Assembly (NCBI GenBank): GCA_018292915.2
Contig: JACVVK020000292.1
Span: forward strand, 422,501-486,500
Source: Batillaria attramentaria
Taxonomy: Eukaryota > Mollusca > Gastropoda > Batillariidae
Length of the DNA: 64,000 nucleotides
Reading direction: 5' to 3'
In this document: positions 1 through 9,884 of the stretch, piece by piece
Layout of the letters: each line of letters begins with the position of its first letter
Numbering within the stretch: the stretch's first letter is position 1
The notes under the pieces: generated by a model
The model's input: only the letters and a program-made list of their open reading frames with translations
The model's database searches: none
Told to the model about the DNA's origin: nothing
Program-made: the position numbers and the translations under genes

Positions 1-48
1 CATATGTAGAACATTATATAAAAAAAGAAAGAAATTTTTCACACACAG

Positions 49-198
49 AGACCGTGACCGGGAGCATGAATGTTGGACAGAATGTGAACGTCAAGAGTAA
101 AGACACGCACCACTACGACCAGCGAGTCCGCAACACTTTGGTCCAGCAGTATCAGGGTCCTGTATACTTCATCAACAACACACAAGATCAGACTGAAA
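49..198 (+). CDS. Membrane protein with three Cys modules, exon n (N-terminal part)
   Basis: Internal-looking exon. A pyrimidine-rich acceptor ends at 47-48 and the donor GTAAGT starts at 199. It encodes about 50 residues, including GQNVNVKSKD and the segment QQYQGPVYFINN. The frame is open back to the acceptor, so the exon enters with two bases of a split codon and leaves after one base (phase 1). The first ATG (66-68) could be the true start, but the acceptor just upstream suggests either a longer protein or a 5' untranslated leader joined here. Polar composition and no signal peptide fit a cytoplasmic segment before the transmembrane helix of the next exon. I do not recognise the family. 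Confidence 0.6.
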
Positions 199-228
199 GT
201 AAGTTTTTACTGGGTTGTTCTCTCAGGA

Positions 229-390
229 TTGGTTGGGTGTTTGGGGGTTTAACGTCCTTTTTCACCATATACAGGTGACATCAAAGACGGGACAACGACG
301 AAAGAGCCAGCATAAATATTTGGCCCCAGCCAGGATACGAACTCATGACTCGACCATTAAAAGTCCAACGCTCTACCATTCGGCCACCCG
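229..390 (-). repeat. SINE-A copy with 16-bp target duplication
   Basis: The tRNA-like head, read on the minus strand, carries degenerate pol III A and B boxes. The body includes the conserved block around CAAATATTTG and ends at the TTAACGTCC segment. It is flanked by perfect duplicates of ggttgttctctcagga at 213-228 and 391-406, so the insertion boundaries are exact. Confidence 0.85.
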
Positions 391-774
391 GGTTGTTCTC
401 TCAGGAGCGGCAATGATTTTTTTTTTTTTTTTTAATCCTAGGAAGACTTATCTCCCTTTCACATCAGCTATATTTGACATTGTTAAGCCCAAACGTGCAA
501 TCTGATTGCCTAGCGAGCTTCAAGTTTCAGCTTCAACTTGTGGGTCAGTAGCCGGTCCGGACTGCACGTGCACGTTGAAATTCTTGGAACGTGGGCGAGA
601 CTCATTAGACACAGAAGCGCATGTCTATGTTATGGTTCCAAAGAACTTCTGTCTTATGTCTTTCTCGTCTCTTCCATAAAATACTAATCGTGAAGTGCCC
701 AATTTCGTAAAACAAGGCAGAAGAGGGATAATAGTGTGTGTGTGTGTGTGAGTGTGTGTGTGTGGGGGGGGGGG

Positions 775-940
775 GAGCCGGGGTGGTCGAATGGTAGAGC
801 GTTGGACTTCTAATGATCGGGTCGTGAGTTCGATCCCGACTGGGGCCAAATATTTGTGCTGGCTTTTTCATCGTTGCCCCGTCTTTGATATCACCCTATG
901 TGGTGGAAAAGGACGTTAAACCCCTAAACACCCACCCACC

Positions 941-941
<1 letters not shown>
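775..941 (+). repeat. SINE-A copy, full length
   Basis: The tRNA-like head (gagccggggtggtcgaatgg; B box near 825-840) is followed by the shared body and a tail of ACCC units that passes into (GT)n. It is the cleanest plus-strand copy in the window and a good reference for the family. Confidence 0.85.

Positions 942-942
<1 letters not shown>

Positions 943-994
<52 letters not shown>
943..994 (+). repeat. (GT)n microsatellite
   Basis: Uninterrupted TG/GT dinucleotides directly downstream of a SINE-A tail. Confidence 0.95.
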
Positions 995-995
<1 letters not shown>

Positions 996-1035
996 CGCCG
1001 ACATTCATCAGTGATCATATTCTGTTTTGCTTAGC

Positions 1036-1246
1036 TTTGAAAATGTTCAGCCCACCAAATTTGAAAAATAAATGCAATTCTAAATTCCAAAATTTAAATA
1101 GCTGGGCTGACCCTTCGCACCACGTGATTGTAATGTGTTTATGTCCAATGTGTGAAACAATGCGTGTGATTCACGTGAGCGTGCGTGCTGGGTTCAGTTC
1201 GCGGCGCTTTGAGCCGATTCATGAAATTAGGTAAAACGCCTATACA

Positions 1247-1282
<36 letters not shown>

Positions 1283-1290
1283 TTTATTAC
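1036..1290 (+). repeat. SINE-B, 5'-truncated
   Basis: It starts at the aatgttcagcccac block, runs through the caccacgtgattgtaatg block and ends in (ATT)n. The same 3' half recurs at 17.4, 19.4, 20.9, 24.1, 39.1 and 50.0 kb. Confidence 0.8.
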
Positions 1291-1380
1291 GTCCTCCTTT
1301 AATTTTTCCCTACCTTGTTCATTTAAAAATAGTTTTGCAAATCTGAAATACTGTAATGTTCCATTCGTCATTTGACGAAG

Positions 1381-1757
1381 ACCATGCTGCATTTCAAGTT
1401 TTGCGGCAACGTCTACCAGCCCGCCACGAAGTTCGCGAAGAGCGTACCGACACTGCATTACCAGCCACCAACAGACAACTCGAGGAAAACGTTAGCGAAA
1501 GGAAAGACAGACGGCGGAGGGTGATAATGTTTCTAGTTTTGTGTTTGTTGGTTCTGGCATTTGCTGCCGGTTACCACTTCAACCCTTTCTTGACGTCAAC
1601 CAGCAGGCAAAATGATACTGAAGAGGAGGAAGGCGTGTCGAGACACGTATCTGGCGTCATGGCGACTTCAGAAAACGTCAAAGAGGATCAGCATGACGTC
1701 AGAGCACAGCAGTCATCAAACTTTCAAATGTCGGGAAAACTGGAGACACCTAAAGAG
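1381..1757 (+). CDS. Membrane protein with three Cys modules, exon with transmembrane helix
   Basis: The acceptor AG at 1379-1380 leaves two bases that complete the split codon of the exon ending at 198, so the phase-1 junction matches (it makes Asn). About 125 residues follow: a basic, polar stretch; the cluster RKDRRRR; a hydrophobic helix near 1521-1580 (VIMFLVLCLLVLAFAAGY); then an acidic Ser/Thr-rich stalk with an N-D-T glycosylation sequon. Positive charges before the helix and the sequon after it predict a type II topology: N terminus inside, C terminus outside. The donor GTGAAA at 1758 is in phase 0; without splicing the frame stops at 1766. Topology and junctions are inferred from sequence alone. 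Confidence 0.6.
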
Positions 1758-1817
1758 GTGAAATAAGTGTTCGAGAGGAATAGCTTAGTGGGACATGTCT
1801 GCAAAGTACACTGTATA

Positions 1818-1823
<6 letters not shown>

Positions 1824-1899
<76 letters not shown>

Positions 1900-1911
1900 C
1901 GTGCGTGCACG
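1824..1911 (+). repeat. (GT)n microsatellite with GC-GT end
   Basis: Long TG/GT run in the intron between the transmembrane exon and module 1, ending in gcgcgcgtgcgtgcgtgc. Confidence 0.95.
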
Positions 1912-1962
1912 TGATCCTGTGAAGGTTTCTGCTGTTATGCACTCATTTTTCATCCTACACAG

Positions 1963-2184
1963 GCAAATCAGGTGCCACGTTGGTTCACTGAGCAGACTCA
2001 GCTCTGCTTTCAATGGGACGGTGACGGAGACCAGTGTGGGGGTGGTGCAGCGCGTCTCCTGTGTGCAGTGCCCAATACTATGACGCCATGTTACCTTGAC
2101 GACACCCACTGGCGGCCTGGCGGCTGCCAGATGCAGTGGGGGATCAAAGCATGGGGGAATCCAGCCTGGTTCAACCAAGTGCAG
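1963..2184 (+). CDS. Membrane protein with three Cys modules, module 1 exon
   Basis: Acceptor CACAG at 1958-1962 and donor GTTGGA at 2185, both phase 0, 74 codons. It holds the first copy of the module: CFQW, then GDGDQCGGG, R-x-L-C-A, N-x-x-T, Y-x-DDT, R-x-GGCQMQW. It has one cysteine the other copies lack (PCYLDD) and a two-residue deletion before QCG. The exon ends W-F-N-Q-V-Q, directly preceding ICFRW of the next exon. The same core recurs in the exons at 2941 and 10492, which is the main evidence that all three are real coding exons. I cannot name the domain; an extracellular disulfide-bonded binding module is a reasonable guess. Confidence 0.75.
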
Positions 2185-2618
2185 GTTGGAGTTTGCTATT
2201 AGTGGAGAGTGGTTCAAATTGTGGCGATGTGTGCGTTTGCATCTAAACTGTATTAAAATTTAAATACAAATTTATGCGCATTTGTTAGTTCATTACCAAA
2301 CGACGTTATCAAGCGCACCTACAAAGCAACGACGTTTGCGCACGTACAAAGCACGAAATTGATACTGCTGTCGCTAATATGGTGCTGATAATGATGGCGA
2401 TGACAACTACGATTTGGGTAAAAGCGCTGATCTTAAAAAGATAAACTTTCTTATTCATCGGACACCTTCCGTACAGTTATGTTTGAGAAACAAATCACTC
2501 TTTCTGTACATTTCACTATTTCATGCCCTGAATTGTGTAAAGGTTTTTGTTTGTTTGTTTGTTTCGTTGTTGTTGCTGTTCTCTGTGTGTGTGTGGGTGG
2601 GTGGGTGGGTGGGTGGGT

Positions 2619-2660
<42 letters not shown>

Positions 2661-2719
2661 GGGTGGGTGTGGGTGTGTGTAGGTGTGTGGGGGGTGGGGT
2701 GTGTGTGTGTGGGGGGGGT

Positions 2720-2766
<47 letters not shown>

Positions 2767-2940
2767 TTTGTTTTTCTTATTTGTTGAAAGCGTTTTGGGC
2801 GTATTTCTGGCGATGAAGTTGATGAAATGAAATCTGTTATATAGACATAACTTTCAGAGGGCGTGGGAACCACATGCATACGGACGTACGTCTGACTTGA
2901 ATAAGCTCAGCACTTTTCACACGCCGTCCATGTTTTCCAG
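2185..2940 (+). repeat. Intron with compound GT/GGT microsatellite
   Basis: Unique AT-rich sequence surrounds a compound TTTG, GT, GGT and G-run array at about 2540-2775. No exon is evident. Confidence 0.8.
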
Positions 2941-3123
2941 ATCTGTTTCCGCTGGTACCCTGATGGAGACAAGGGACAGTGTGGAGAGGGTGTAGACAGG
3001 GAGTTATGTGCCCCTGTCAACGAGTACACTCCCTTTTACCTTGACGACACTGACTGGCGCAGGGGAGGCTGCCAGATGTCATGGCGCCTTCTCGTGCCTG
3101 ACACGGCCCCAGAATGGCTGAAG
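2941..3123 (+). CDS. Membrane protein with three Cys modules, module 2 exon
   Basis: The acceptor TTTTCCAG ends at 2940 and the donor GTAATT starts at 3124. The exon is exactly 61 codons, phase 0 at both ends, so it could be gained or skipped without breaking the frame. The module reads ICFRW, DGDKGQCGEG, R-E-L-C-A, N-E-Y-T, Y-L-DDT, R-R-GGCQMSW, then a linker ending P-E-W-L-K. The four cysteines line up with those in the other two copies. A 7.4-kb intron filled mostly by a LINE separates it from the last exon. Confidence 0.8.
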
Positions 3124-3289
3124 GTAATTTGTCAACTCAATGTGGAGAAGTCAAAACGTTCATTAAATGTCATGATAATCACAGGATCTGGGTGGCTAAA
3201 TTCAGAAATTAACTTGCTTAACGCTTGACGTTAACGCTCTTTGTGGATTACCCACGTTTTATGCAGCATCTACATTTCTGTGCGTTGTA

Positions 3290-3292
<3 letters not shown>

Positions 3293-3361
<69 letters not shown>
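3293..3361 (+). repeat. (CT)n microsatellite at the LINE 5' edge
   Basis: CT dinucleotide run with one ccct interruption. It lies just before the sequence I take as the LINE 5' region and may mark the insertion junction. Confidence 0.9.
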
Positions 3362-3363
<2 letters not shown>

Positions 3364-3700
3364 TTTTTGGCGGGAAGCGCCCTGCGCATCAGTTCGCACG
3401 GTTCTCTCGCAGTGTCTTTTTACAACCTTTTATCAATCTGTGGCTTATTACTTTAACTGTCTGTGTTGTGTACGTAATCATGAAAGTTTCCTGAACACGA
3501 TGGATTGGCTTTTGTGATTGTTGGACCCATAACCAGTGAGTTTATAGACTTTTCATTCGTCCTCTGCATGAAGGCAGCGCCGCAATGTAGCCAAGCTGCG
3601 TTTTATCAGCACACCCGTCGTCATCAGCAGCACAGTACCATGTGTGTGTAGTGTATGTTTCCTGCCCCGCTGTGCGGGCTGTGTGCCGTGCGCATCAGTC

Positions 3701-6457
3701 ATGGCCACTGGTACATCCCTAAATTCTGTCCTCACTGGACAAGAGTCTGACAATGCGAGGCCAATACTTAAAAAAACAAATGATAAACTGCAGAAAACGT
3801 TTACTTGTAAACTGCCTACCACTCTAATGAGCTGGCGAGAAGCTCTATATGAGCGCTATGTTAATCAAATCCAGCTGACTGATGGAAAATTCTCTAGCGT
3901 ATGGAAAGATACAGACTCTGACAACCAGGACTTGTCACTGCCATGCAGTCTGTCGCTCAAAAGTATCCCGGACAAACTGGCAAAAACTTTTTGCCAAGTC
4001 TACTGTGGTGATGTAAAATACATCACCATCACACTTTACTACCACCTGAAAAATCAGACGAGGAGTGGTACAGGTTCTTGCCTCATACAAGGCAACGTGA
4101 TGGCACGGTGGACAAAGTATGAGTTTGATATTCTGTGTGCCATTGTCTCTAACATTCTCAGTGACCCCATGCATAATAGTGATACATCTCTACATCCCTT
4201 CTATGCGCTGGGTGACAATGGAGATATCGTCACTGTGCCTTCTACAAGTACTGTTAGTGGAGAACATGACATCTCTTCTCAACCAAAGCAAGCTGCCTTA
4301 ACCTTCCCTTCTGCTACCTCAGCCAGCGTCAGCCTGCAATCCACTGCAATAGGTTCACAGCCTGCCCCGCCTGTAAATGGCGCACATTGTACTCCAACTA
4401 AACGTGCCAACACGTGTGTAGTACTGCCTCCATCGCCCATCGTTAATTTACCAGATACACCCAGTGAGGAAGACAAAACTGACACGCCAGCAGCGATAAC
4501 ACCGCCAGCAGCAGTGACAGCTGAAACTGATCCTTCATCCGAAGGCGAGGTAGAAAGCGAGAAGCACCATGGTCAGGTTAGCCCCCCTGCCCCTATTCCA
4601 TCGGATATTCCCGCAAGCGTTGACGGAGAGGTAAACACAGAACATGAGCCAAACGTGTCCGATGACAAGTGTGGGTCTGCTAACAGTCGCAGCCGTGCGA
4701 GCGATGGTCTAATAAATACCAAACAGTTACAGCATACCATTGCTGATTTTGAGAGGACAGTTGACCACAAATTTGACTCGTCCATGTCCGCTGTTCGTGA
4801 CCTACAACAACAGATGAAGAACATGATCAGTATAAACGTGCGTGATCTCAGAGACGAGTTTACAACTCATCTTGCCGCTCTTTTGAAGCGCATTGACTCA
4901 CTGGAATCCGAAAATCAAAAACTCAAGTCTCAGATCGGGGAGCAAAAACGCACCATCAACTCTCTTCACCAGACTGCTAGACAAGTAAAGAGTGAGACAA
5001 GCTATACCCAGACTGAGAGCCACGTGCCATCCCTGCTAACTTCCAGCCAGCAAAGCTCGATCAGTACTAGTGGTGTTCAGTCTCAGTCTGACACCGGCAA
5101 CACACGCGATCCTCCATGCCATGTGGATGTTGATATTGACAGTGATGCCAGGTCACCCAGCCCTGCTCTACTCCTACAGAGTGAGCCGTCGACACAGAGT
5201 GACGACACCAAACACGCTGGTGACGCAAGACCTAAACTACACATTCCCGAACGGGGGCGTGTAGCAATGATGCTAATTGGCGACTCAAATCTGAAACTTG
5301 TTGACCGCAGAAGACTAGACCCTACCGGTCAAACACACATTCGTACACTCCCAGGTGCTACTCTCAACAGTCTGCAGCAGTCTTTGACCGGATGCAAACC
5401 ACGAAGTGACATTGAGAAAGTAGTGGTACATGTGGGTGGTAATGACCTTGATAGTCTCGACACAGACACTTCAGACGATCTTACAACACCACTGTCGCAG
5501 TTACTGTCTGAACTACGGCGTGTTTTTCCGTCTGCTCATATTGGTTTCACCACCATCCTGCCGCGCAAACGCATCTCTCTTGCTCGTACGAGCAATGCAA
5601 ATACATTACTTGATGGTATGTGCAAGAGTAACAACTTCACCTTCCTACGCGACAATTCCTTTGTTCATCTGCAATCTGGTGCCGCCTACACAAAGTACTT
5701 TCAACGTGATGGTGTTCACCTGAACAACAGAGGACTGGCCGTGCTACTAAGATCGATCATGGATTTTCTGTATGATCGCGGCAGTCACGGTGCGACAGGT
5801 ATAGTTGTCGATGACTCTTCTTTCCCTCCTCTGAATGCCGATTACAGAAATGACAGTCATCGCTATGATCATCATCGACAAAAGAAAGTACGTCCTGACT
5901 GGTCGGAGTTGAGACGCCGTCAATCCCCACATCAAAGTGACCCGTCCGGAGATGAAACTGTGCCAACTCCTCACTTTGTAACTCACCAATATCAACATCA
6001 AAAACACCAACAGCTGCAGCACGTACATCAACATCAGGACCGACAACAGCAGCAGCAACTACATCAACATCAGAACCGTCAACAGCAGCAACAACTACAT
6101 CAACATCAAGACCACCAGAAACATCAACCTCAACAACACCAACACCAACACCTTTCCCCCAGCGATCCGCATTGTGCACCACCGACTCCATTCAACGGGA
6201 CTGTGGCTGACATAAACAATGTTCCTACTTTCGCCAGTACGCCATATCATCACTCTCAACAACCCCCACGTGAACACTGCCCTAACACAGAAAGTGTGCA
6301 GCAACACGGTGCCCTCTCATATCCAACCCGCCCAATGTGGGCGTCTAATTATAATCTACAACCTGCGTGGCCCCACTATCCGCCCTTCCACCCTTTTCCG
6401 CCTTGGCCCCAGTTTCACAGAGGGGGTTGGTTTCCTCCCCTGCAACCTGTCATGTAG
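3701..6457 (+). CDS. LINE ORF1: coiled coil plus SGNH-hydrolase-like protein
   Basis: From the first in-frame ATG this encodes 918 residues; the frame is open further upstream without an ATG. The order is a conserved-looking N-terminal globular part (to ~160), a Ser/Thr/Pro-rich linker, a predicted coiled coil (~345-430), then an SGNH/GDSL-type domain. In that domain G527-D528-S529 is the nucleophile block, G579-G580-N581-D582 the oxyanion block, and D670-x-x-H673 completes the triad; all core residues are present. A Gln/His-rich low-complexity tail (~760-820) and an aromatic/Pro-rich end follow. Esterase-type ORF1p in CR1/L2 LINEs is an RNA-binding, possibly membrane- or lipid-acting factor; its exact role is not established. 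No CCHC knuckle is visible. Confidence 0.85.
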   Translation: MATGTSLNSVLTGQESDNARPILKKTNDKLQKTFTCKLPTTLMSWREALYERYVNQIQLTDGKFSSVWKDTDSDNQDLSLPCSLSLKSIPDKLAKTFCQVYCGDVKYITITLYYHLKNQTRSGTGSCLIQGNVMARWTKYEFDILCAIVSNILSDPMHNSDTSLHPFYALGDNGDIVTVPSTSTVSGEHDISSQPKQAALTFPSATSASVSLQSTAIGSQPAPPVNGAHCTPTKRANTCVVLPPSPIVNLPDTPSEEDKTDTPAAITPPAAVTAETDPSSEGEVESEKHHGQVSPPAPIPSDIPASVDGEVNTEHEPNVSDDKCGSANSRSRASDGLINTKQLQHTIADFERTVDHKFDSSMSAVRDLQQQMKNMISINVRDLRDEFTTHLAALLKRIDSLESENQKLKSQIGEQKRTINSLHQTARQVKSETSYTQTESHVPSLLTSSQQSSISTSGVQSQSDTGNTRDPPCHVDVDIDSDARSPSPALLLQSEPSTQSDDTKHAGDARPKLHIPERGRVAMMLIGDSNLKLVDRRRLDPTGQTHIRTLPGATLNSLQQSLTGCKPRSDIEKVVVHVGGNDLDSLDTDTSDDLTTPLSQLLSELRRVFPSAHIGFTTILPRKRISLARTSNANTLLDGMCKSNNFTFLRDNSFVHLQSGAAYTKYFQRDGVHLNNRGLAVLLRSIMDFLYDRGSHGATGIVVDDSSFPPLNADYRNDSHRYDHHRQKKVRPDWSELRRRQSPHQSDPSGDETVPTPHFVTHQYQHQKHQQLQHVHQHQDRQQQQQLHQHQNRQQQQQLHQHQDHQKHQPQQHQHQHLSPSDPHCAPPTPFNGTVADINNVPTFASTPYHHSQQPPREHCPNTESVQQHGALSYPTRPMWASNYNLQPAWPHYPPFHPFPPWPQFHRGGWFPPLQPVM

Positions 6458-6901
6458 GCTTCCAGATGTGACTGTTTTTCCTGACTGTACTGTTTTACTG
6501 TGAGTGATGACCGGGTGTGATTTTGACACTCTAAGCATACCCATTTCGCTGATCCTTTCAAAAGGGTTTCTCAGTTTGCCTTTTTTTCTTTTTGTTACTC
6601 TGTTTGTATTCTTGACTCTCTTTCTATTTGTTGTTTTTCTTGTCTTTAACCATTTTTTCTTTTCTTTTCTCTGTAGCCGCTTTCATTTTGGATTATTATT
6701 TTTTGTTCATACTCTGTATAATCCCTTACACAGCTACGTGTCTAGTTATTAGCCTCTAGGTTTAGTTGCTTTTATTTGTCTTTGTATTCCCTATATTCTC
6801 ATTACTACTTTGCTCTAAAAGTGTACTTTTGGCGTTGATATACTTGTATTTTTGCCGCTACTATTTTGTAGTGTTTGCTGGATTTGTGTCTTTCTATTAA
6901 C
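6458..6901 (+). other. LINE inter-ORF spacer
   Basis: T-rich, non-coding sequence between the two LINE ORFs. ORF2 translation would need reinitiation or an internal entry mechanism, since the two frames are not overlapping. Confidence 0.6.
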
Positions 6902-9769
6902 ATGTCATCTACAACCAAAACTGAATTAGACGGTTTCAGTATCGGACATCTTAATGTGTGTCATTTACAGAACAAAGTACCTGATATTACGGTACTTCTC
7001 AATCGGTCACCGCCATTGCATCTTCTGGGGCTCAGTGAAGCGCGATTATCTCCCGATATCAGTGATAGCTGTCTCAGGATCTCAAATTATTCTATCATCA
7101 GAAGAGATGCCTCCATGCCCCAACACACGGGCCTTGCCATTTACCTTCACGATACCATCCGTTGTAATACGCGTAGACGTGTGGATCTAGAGTCTAAAGT
7201 AGTAGAGAGTATCTGGTTAGAAATAAAAGTTTCTGATAACTCAACTCCTCTTCTGGTAGGGAATGTATATCGCAATCCTGCTACCAGTTTTGACTGGTAC
7301 AACGAATTTATGTCAATGATGGATAAAGTACACGACTCAAATCCCAAAGCGAATGTGGTTATATTAGGTGACTTTAATATCAACCTTTTCAAGTCCAATC
7401 CATCCTGGGAATACACGATCTCATTATTTGGCTTACAACAAGTTATCACCTCGCCTACCAGGGTTACTCCATCTTCTTCGTCTTTAATTGATCATATCTA
7501 TACTAACAATACTACCATCGTGAAAAATCCTACTGTACCTGTATTTGGTATTAGTGACCATTACCCTGTGATATGCGAGGTTCCTCTTAAAATAAATAAA
7601 CCTAGGAAGCACAAACACACGTTCATTATGTACCGATCATTCAAAAAATTCTGTAAAAGCTCCTTCTTGAATGATCTTCATGCTGCACCGTTTAATGACG
7701 TCCATAATTGTTCAGATCCTAATGAAGCAATGGCTTTGTGGTACAAACTGTTTCTCCATATTCTCAATAAACATGCCCCCTTAAAAAAGAAACGTGTAAA
7801 AAAACAAGTCAAGCCTCAATGGCTTACTAAGGAAATCATGCAGGCCATGCAGTACAGGGATGAGCTCAAATCAAACAAACTGTATGATGAATTCAAAAAG
7901 CAGCGAAATCGTGTAAGAGCTTTGGTTAGGAAAGCAAAAAGAGCTTTTGTTAGAGAGCTAGTTCAAGATGGCAAGAATGTATCTTCTGTTTGGCGCGCTA
8001 TGAATATCCTCACTAACCGTACAAATCAAAAATCAGCTGACTTGCCTACTGAGTTTACTCCAGATACATTCAATGACCACTTTCTGTCAGTAGCTGATTC
8101 CCTCTCAACCCAGAACAGTAATGATCCCTCAGCTTTTATCTGTTCTGATATTCTGAAGCAGTTTTGCCAAGAAAGAACCGGCGGCAAACAACCATTCTCA
8201 GTCCCGTTAATGACGGTATATGAAGTTGGAAAACATATAAACAGTTTGAAAAACAAAACATCATCAGGTTGTGATGGGATCAGTGCGGAAATATTAAAAC
8301 TATCATTACCATACACAGTAGACTCCTTAACATATATTTTTAATCTATGTATCCAGAAAAGTGTTTTTCCTGATGACTTAAAGATCGCCAAGGTTATTCC
8401 ACTTCCAAAAACAAAGGTCAAGGATGATCTCAACAACTATAGACCAATCTCCATCCTTTCTACAATATCAAAACCCCTTGAGAAACACGTGTGCAAGCAC
8501 TTGACAAACTACCTTGAGAATCACGACCTGCTGTATCCCCTTCAGTCTGGATTTCGCGCATCACACTCGTGTCAGACATGTGTGACGCGGATTACAGACA
8601 AATGGCTTTACTCTATAAATAATTCAGAGTTGTCAGGAGCTATTTTCCTGGATCTTAGGAAAGCCTTTGATGTTGTCAATCACTCAATCCTGTTGAAGAA
8701 GTTGCATTTGTATGGACTAAATTCATCAGCATGTCTTTTCATAAAATCCTACTTAGAAAACCGTAAACAAAGTGTACTCCTAAATGGGAATTTTTCGTCC
8801 CAAGGGCATATTCGTCATGGGGTCCCCCAAGGATCGGTGCTAGGACCTCTGTTATTCTCCGTCTTCATAAATGACTTGCCAATGCATATTTCTGATAAGT
8901 CAGTGCTATGTGACATGTTTGCCGATGACAGTACTCTGCATGTGTCAAGTAAACAAGTATCCCAGATCACTGAATCTCTCCAGCAGGGTCTAAATGACGT
9001 TTCCTCCTGGTGTTCATCTAATCATATGCATATCAATCCTAACAAAACAAAAAGCATGTTGATTACAACCCGCCAGAAACACCAACTCTCTCCTCCACCT
9101 CTCAAACTTACCATTCATCATGCTGAAATTAAACAGGTCTCGGAACATAGGCTACTAGGTGTGATTGTTGATGACCAGCTAAAATGGAAATCACACGTTG
9201 ACCACGTTTGCAGGACAGTAGCTAAGAACCTTTACTTATTATCTAAACTGAAAATCTATATGGACTGTGACCATCGCAAGCTCTTCTTTTTTGCCCATGT
9301 GAAACCCCACATAGATTATGTTTCTAATGTATGGGACAGCTGCAGTCAAGTTCACTTATCTAAACTCAACTCCTTACATAGAAGATCAATAAAACAAGTT
9401 CACCCCCTTTCTACCATTCCAACGGACCAAAGATTCAAACAGCTCGGGATTCTGTCTCTGCGCAGTCAACATATCCTGAACAAATGTCTACTTGTACATA
9501 GTACCATTCACGGGAATGCCCCGTCATACCTTAAATCACTCATTAAACAACCGACACATGCCATTAGAGGAATGAGAAACGGTTGTATACCACTCCCACT
9601 CCCTAGGATAGACATATATAAAATGAGTTTTGCTTTCTCTGGGCCCACAGTCTGGAACTCACTACCACCAAGTCTAAAAATTATTCCGTCACGTTCCACT
9701 TTCAGAAAAAGACTGTTTTCCCATCTACTTGAAACTGAAACACTGAACCAGACGTTTACTTCTCGGTAA
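6902..9769 (+). CDS. LINE ORF2: endonuclease and reverse transcriptase
   Basis: 955 residues from the ATG at 6902, in the same frame as ORF1 but 444 bp downstream. The N-terminal endonuclease/exonuclease/phosphatase fold shows L-N-V near the start, S-E-A-R, the LGDFN block with D157 and N159, and the terminal S-D219-H220 motif. The reverse transcriptase shows the fingers region (IPLPK, NNYRPIS, SGFR), the LDLRKAFD block with the first catalytic Asp, the H-G-V-P-Q-G-S-V-L-G-P block, and F673-A-D675-D676. The C-terminal part matches the usual post-RT region (HRR, then SFRKRLFSHLL). It nicks target DNA and copies its own RNA at the nick. All catalytic residues seem intact and there is no internal stop. 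Confidence 0.95.
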   Translation: MSSTTKTELDGFSIGHLNVCHLQNKVPDITVLLNRSPPLHLLGLSEARLSPDISDSCLRISNYSIIRRDASMPQHTGLAIYLHDTIRCNTRRRVDLESKVVESIWLEIKVSDNSTPLLVGNVYRNPATSFDWYNEFMSMMDKVHDSNPKANVVILGDFNINLFKSNPSWEYTISLFGLQQVITSPTRVTPSSSSLIDHIYTNNTTIVKNPTVPVFGISDHYPVICEVPLKINKPRKHKHTFIMYRSFKKFCKSSFLNDLHAAPFNDVHNCSDPNEAMALWYKLFLHILNKHAPLKKKRVKKQVKPQWLTKEIMQAMQYRDELKSNKLYDEFKKQRNRVRALVRKAKRAFVRELVQDGKNVSSVWRAMNILTNRTNQKSADLPTEFTPDTFNDHFLSVADSLSTQNSNDPSAFICSDILKQFCQERTGGKQPFSVPLMTVYEVGKHINSLKNKTSSGCDGISAEILKLSLPYTVDSLTYIFNLCIQKSVFPDDLKIAKVIPLPKTKVKDDLNNYRPISILSTISKPLEKHVCKHLTNYLENHDLLYPLQSGFRASHSCQTCVTRITDKWLYSINNSELSGAIFLDLRKAFDVVNHSILLKKLHLYGLNSSACLFIKSYLENRKQSVLLNGNFSSQGHIRHGVPQGSVLGPLLFSVFINDLPMHISDKSVLCDMFADDSTLHVSSKQVSQITESLQQGLNDVSSWCSSNHMHINPNKTKSMLITTRQKHQLSPPPLKLTIHHAEIKQVSEHRLLGVIVDDQLKWKSHVDHVCRTVAKNLYLLSKLKIYMDCDHRKLFFFAHVKPHIDYVSNVWDSCSQVHLSKLNSLHRRSIKQVHPLSTIPTDQRFKQLGILSLRSQHILNKCLLVHSTIHGNAPSYLKSLIKQPTHAIRGMRNGCIPLPLPRIDIYKMSFAFSGPTVWNSLPPSLKIIPSRSTFRKRLFSHLLETETLNQTFTSR

Positions 9770-9823
9770 TAAGAAAGTTTCTTTCAAGTGTCCATTTTGG
9801 TGTATAATCTGAACAACCATGTC

Positions 9824-9826
<3 letters not shown>

Positions 9827-9882
<56 letters not shown>
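9827..9882 (+). repeat. (GT)n microsatellite in LINE 3' UTR
   Basis: TG/GT run followed by three T tracts (9901-9972), still upstream of the LINE's conserved 3' end at about 10010-10078. Confidence 0.9.

Positions 9883-9884
<2 letters not shown>

Larger units (their letters stand above)
199..1380 (+). other. Intron filled with SINEs and a GT microsatellite
   Basis: It holds two copies of the tRNA-derived SINE-A (229-390 minus, 775-941 plus), a T tract at 418-433, a (GT)n run at 943-994, and the 3' half of SINE-B (1036-1290) ending in (ATT)n. I see no other coding segment. Confidence 0.7.

Noticed and set aside
5747..6307. Minus-strand frames opposite LINE ORF1
   Set aside because: Shadow frames opposite a well-supported coding sequence.
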